26,059 bases of DNA from the NCBI GenBank assembly GCA_000697475.1, contig JNEU01001124.1, positions 1 through 26,059 on the forward strand, written 5' to 3'. Both the position numbers and the translations under genes were made by a program. Under the pieces are notes generated by a model, which made no database searches, was not told the origin of the DNA, and saw only the letters and a program-made list of their open reading frames with translations. How positions within the stretch are numbered: the stretch's first letter is position 1; each line of letters begins with the position of its first letter. Below, in pieces: positions 25,201 to 26,059 of the stretch. This DNA comes from Lichtheimia corymbifera B2541 (taxonomy: Eukaryota; Mucoromycota; Mucoromycetes; Mucorales; Lichtheimiaceae).

Positions 25201-26033
25201 TACATGGTGCTTCAGGGAAAGCTTCACCGCAAGGTCCATGCATCATTAAACGTGTAACCGTTTCGTAGGCTGCGGGATGCAGCTCTGGGTTAGGTATTTC
25301 AGCCGAAACGATTTGATCATAGTCACGTGGACGGCGTGGTCTGCAATTTGGATCCAAAGTGAGAAGTATATGCGCATGGGGAAGGCCTCGTTTTTGGAAT
25401 TCAATCACCCTGAAGTGAGCAATTGTCTCACCCAAGACATGGTTCGTCGTCAAATCTTTCATAAGCAGGTCGCACTATATTATCGAAAAGATAGGGTTGA
25501 TGAGCAATCAGTAGTAATAAGTACAATAATGATGTATATACAAAAGACTACTTACTTTGAGCTTAAACACACGATTTGTCAAGTCAGGGCGATCGGCAGC
25601 AGCCTGGCCAGGTTTAAGAGCGGAAGTGATTTCAGGCCATCTTGGGTTGCATGTAAACGTGATAAAGAGATCAGGCTCACCAAGCGAACGAACAATAGCC
25701 ATTGCGTCTTGATATCGTGCTTGCATGTCACGTGGACCACCAGTGAAACTGGGAGGAAGGATAATATGGCTACCAATGTCTCTTGCAGACTCGTTGCCCA
25801 TTGCATCGATCACACCTTGCAAGGCCTCAGAACGAATTTTTTTCTGGTTCTTTTCAATATATCGAAGACGCTGTTGCTCAACCTTGATATACATGTCCAC
25901 AGCGTATTGGTGGAATAGGCGACCATAGTAAACCATGTAGTGGTTTTCACGATCTTGCAACATATATGCATAAAACCGCATAGCAGTAATGGTGCCGTTG
26001 TTTTCGTCATCGGGATTAGTTTCTTGTTGTCCT
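22268..26033 (-). CDS. Helitron Rep/Pif1-type helicase, five exons visible, 5' partial, 1150 aa seen
   Basis: Drives rolling-circle transposition: the HUH endonuclease nicks and joins strands and the SF1B helicase unwinds DNA. Exons: 25556-26033, 24627-25474, 23193-24547, 22817-23125 and 22268-22731; introns 67-85 nt, GT-AG, phases consistent. In order: the Helitron-like N-terminal domain (LPPSFTGGPRDM, then PDLFITFTCNPRWPEI), the HUH motif H-A-H at 25370-25378 (RGLPHAHILL), the tyrosine-rich Rep motif KYLYKYVYKG at about 24944-24973, a CAG/CAA tract of nine Gln, Walker A GPGGSGKT at 23761-23784, Walker B IVWDEAPM at about 23524-23547, GGDFRQTLP, NMRL, and near the C-terminus INKSQGQTLSRVGVYLP and GQLYVALSRV. 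The first visible exon probably begins after CTTTAG at 26034-26035, because an in-frame TAA lies just upstream. There are no internal stops or frameshifts. Confidence 0.93.
24866..24894 (-). repeat. CAA/CAG repeat coding for nine glutamines
   Basis: A trinucleotide tract inside the Helitron coding exon, between the Rep Tyr motif and the helicase part. It keeps frame and probably forms a flexible linker. Confidence 0.85.
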
Positions 26034-26059
26034 CTAAAGCGGCCTTTTTATAAATGTTG

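Larger units (their letters stand above)
22038..26059 (-). mobile_element. Autonomous-type Helitron (5' part beyond the window)
   Basis: A rolling-circle DNA transposon. The window holds its 3' terminus, a 3' noncoding region of about 230 bp and most of the Rep/helicase gene; the 5' TC terminus and N-terminal exon or exons lie beyond 26059. The coding exons are all in frame, so the copy may still be functional. No OTU protease or apurinic-endonuclease domain follows the helicase, so the visible part fits a canonical Helitron, not a Helentron. Confidence 0.9.

Noticed and set aside
22038..26059. Helentron with a fused endonuclease or protease
   Set aside because: The protein ends shortly after the helicase motifs and no such domain is encoded in the visible part.

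Overview
This window looks like nuclear DNA from an early-diverging filamentous fungus, most probably Mucoromycota (Mucorales-type). The evidence is compact genes split by many short introns (about 50-105 nt, mostly GT-AG), pyrimidine-rich leaders, TATA boxes about 60-130 nt upstream of start codons, and a Pif1-type Helitron. The species cannot be fixed from sequence alone.

Layout. 1-759 has no gene, but an 18-bp perfect inverted repeat bounds a 572-bp MITE-like segment. 760-2420 (minus) is a decayed, multi-frameshift gene of an unrecognised family. 2804-4666 (minus) is a complete six-exon NAD(P)+ aldehyde dehydrogenase of 501 aa. 5376-6416 (minus) is a complete six-exon acyl-protein thioesterase / lysophospholipase-type serine hydrolase of 226 aa. 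8217-8999 (minus) is a two-exon hypothetical protein with a Ser/Pro-rich disordered tail. 9070-11355 has microsatellites and coding-like fragments that I could not assemble. 11356-13339 (minus) is a nine-exon mitochondrial 3-hydroxyisobutyryl-CoA hydrolase-like protein (472 aa) that lacks key catalytic residues and may be a mitoribosomal mS47-type protein. 16426-17232 (plus) is a three-exon four-finger C2H2 transcription factor. Convergent to it, 17697-18594 (minus) is a five-exon TMEM33/Pom33-type ER/nuclear-pore membrane protein.

From about 19.2 kb the window becomes transposon territory. A Helitron on the minus strand fills 22038-26059 and continues past the window edge. Its Rep/Pif1-helicase gene reads in frame through five exons. 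It ends in a CTAG-T terminus, and a second, diverged copy of the same ~85-bp terminus (CTAA-T) lies 2.8 kb further on, in the same orientation. Between the two termini are three degenerate tandem units (19528-20355), a 39-nt poly-T tract and a second ~170-195-bp degenerate periodic repeat.

The host genes are unrelated housekeeping or regulatory genes, each with its own promoter, not an operon. The exon structures were derived by hand from splice motifs, frame continuity and family similarity. They are internally consistent in reading phase but have not been checked against transcripts.
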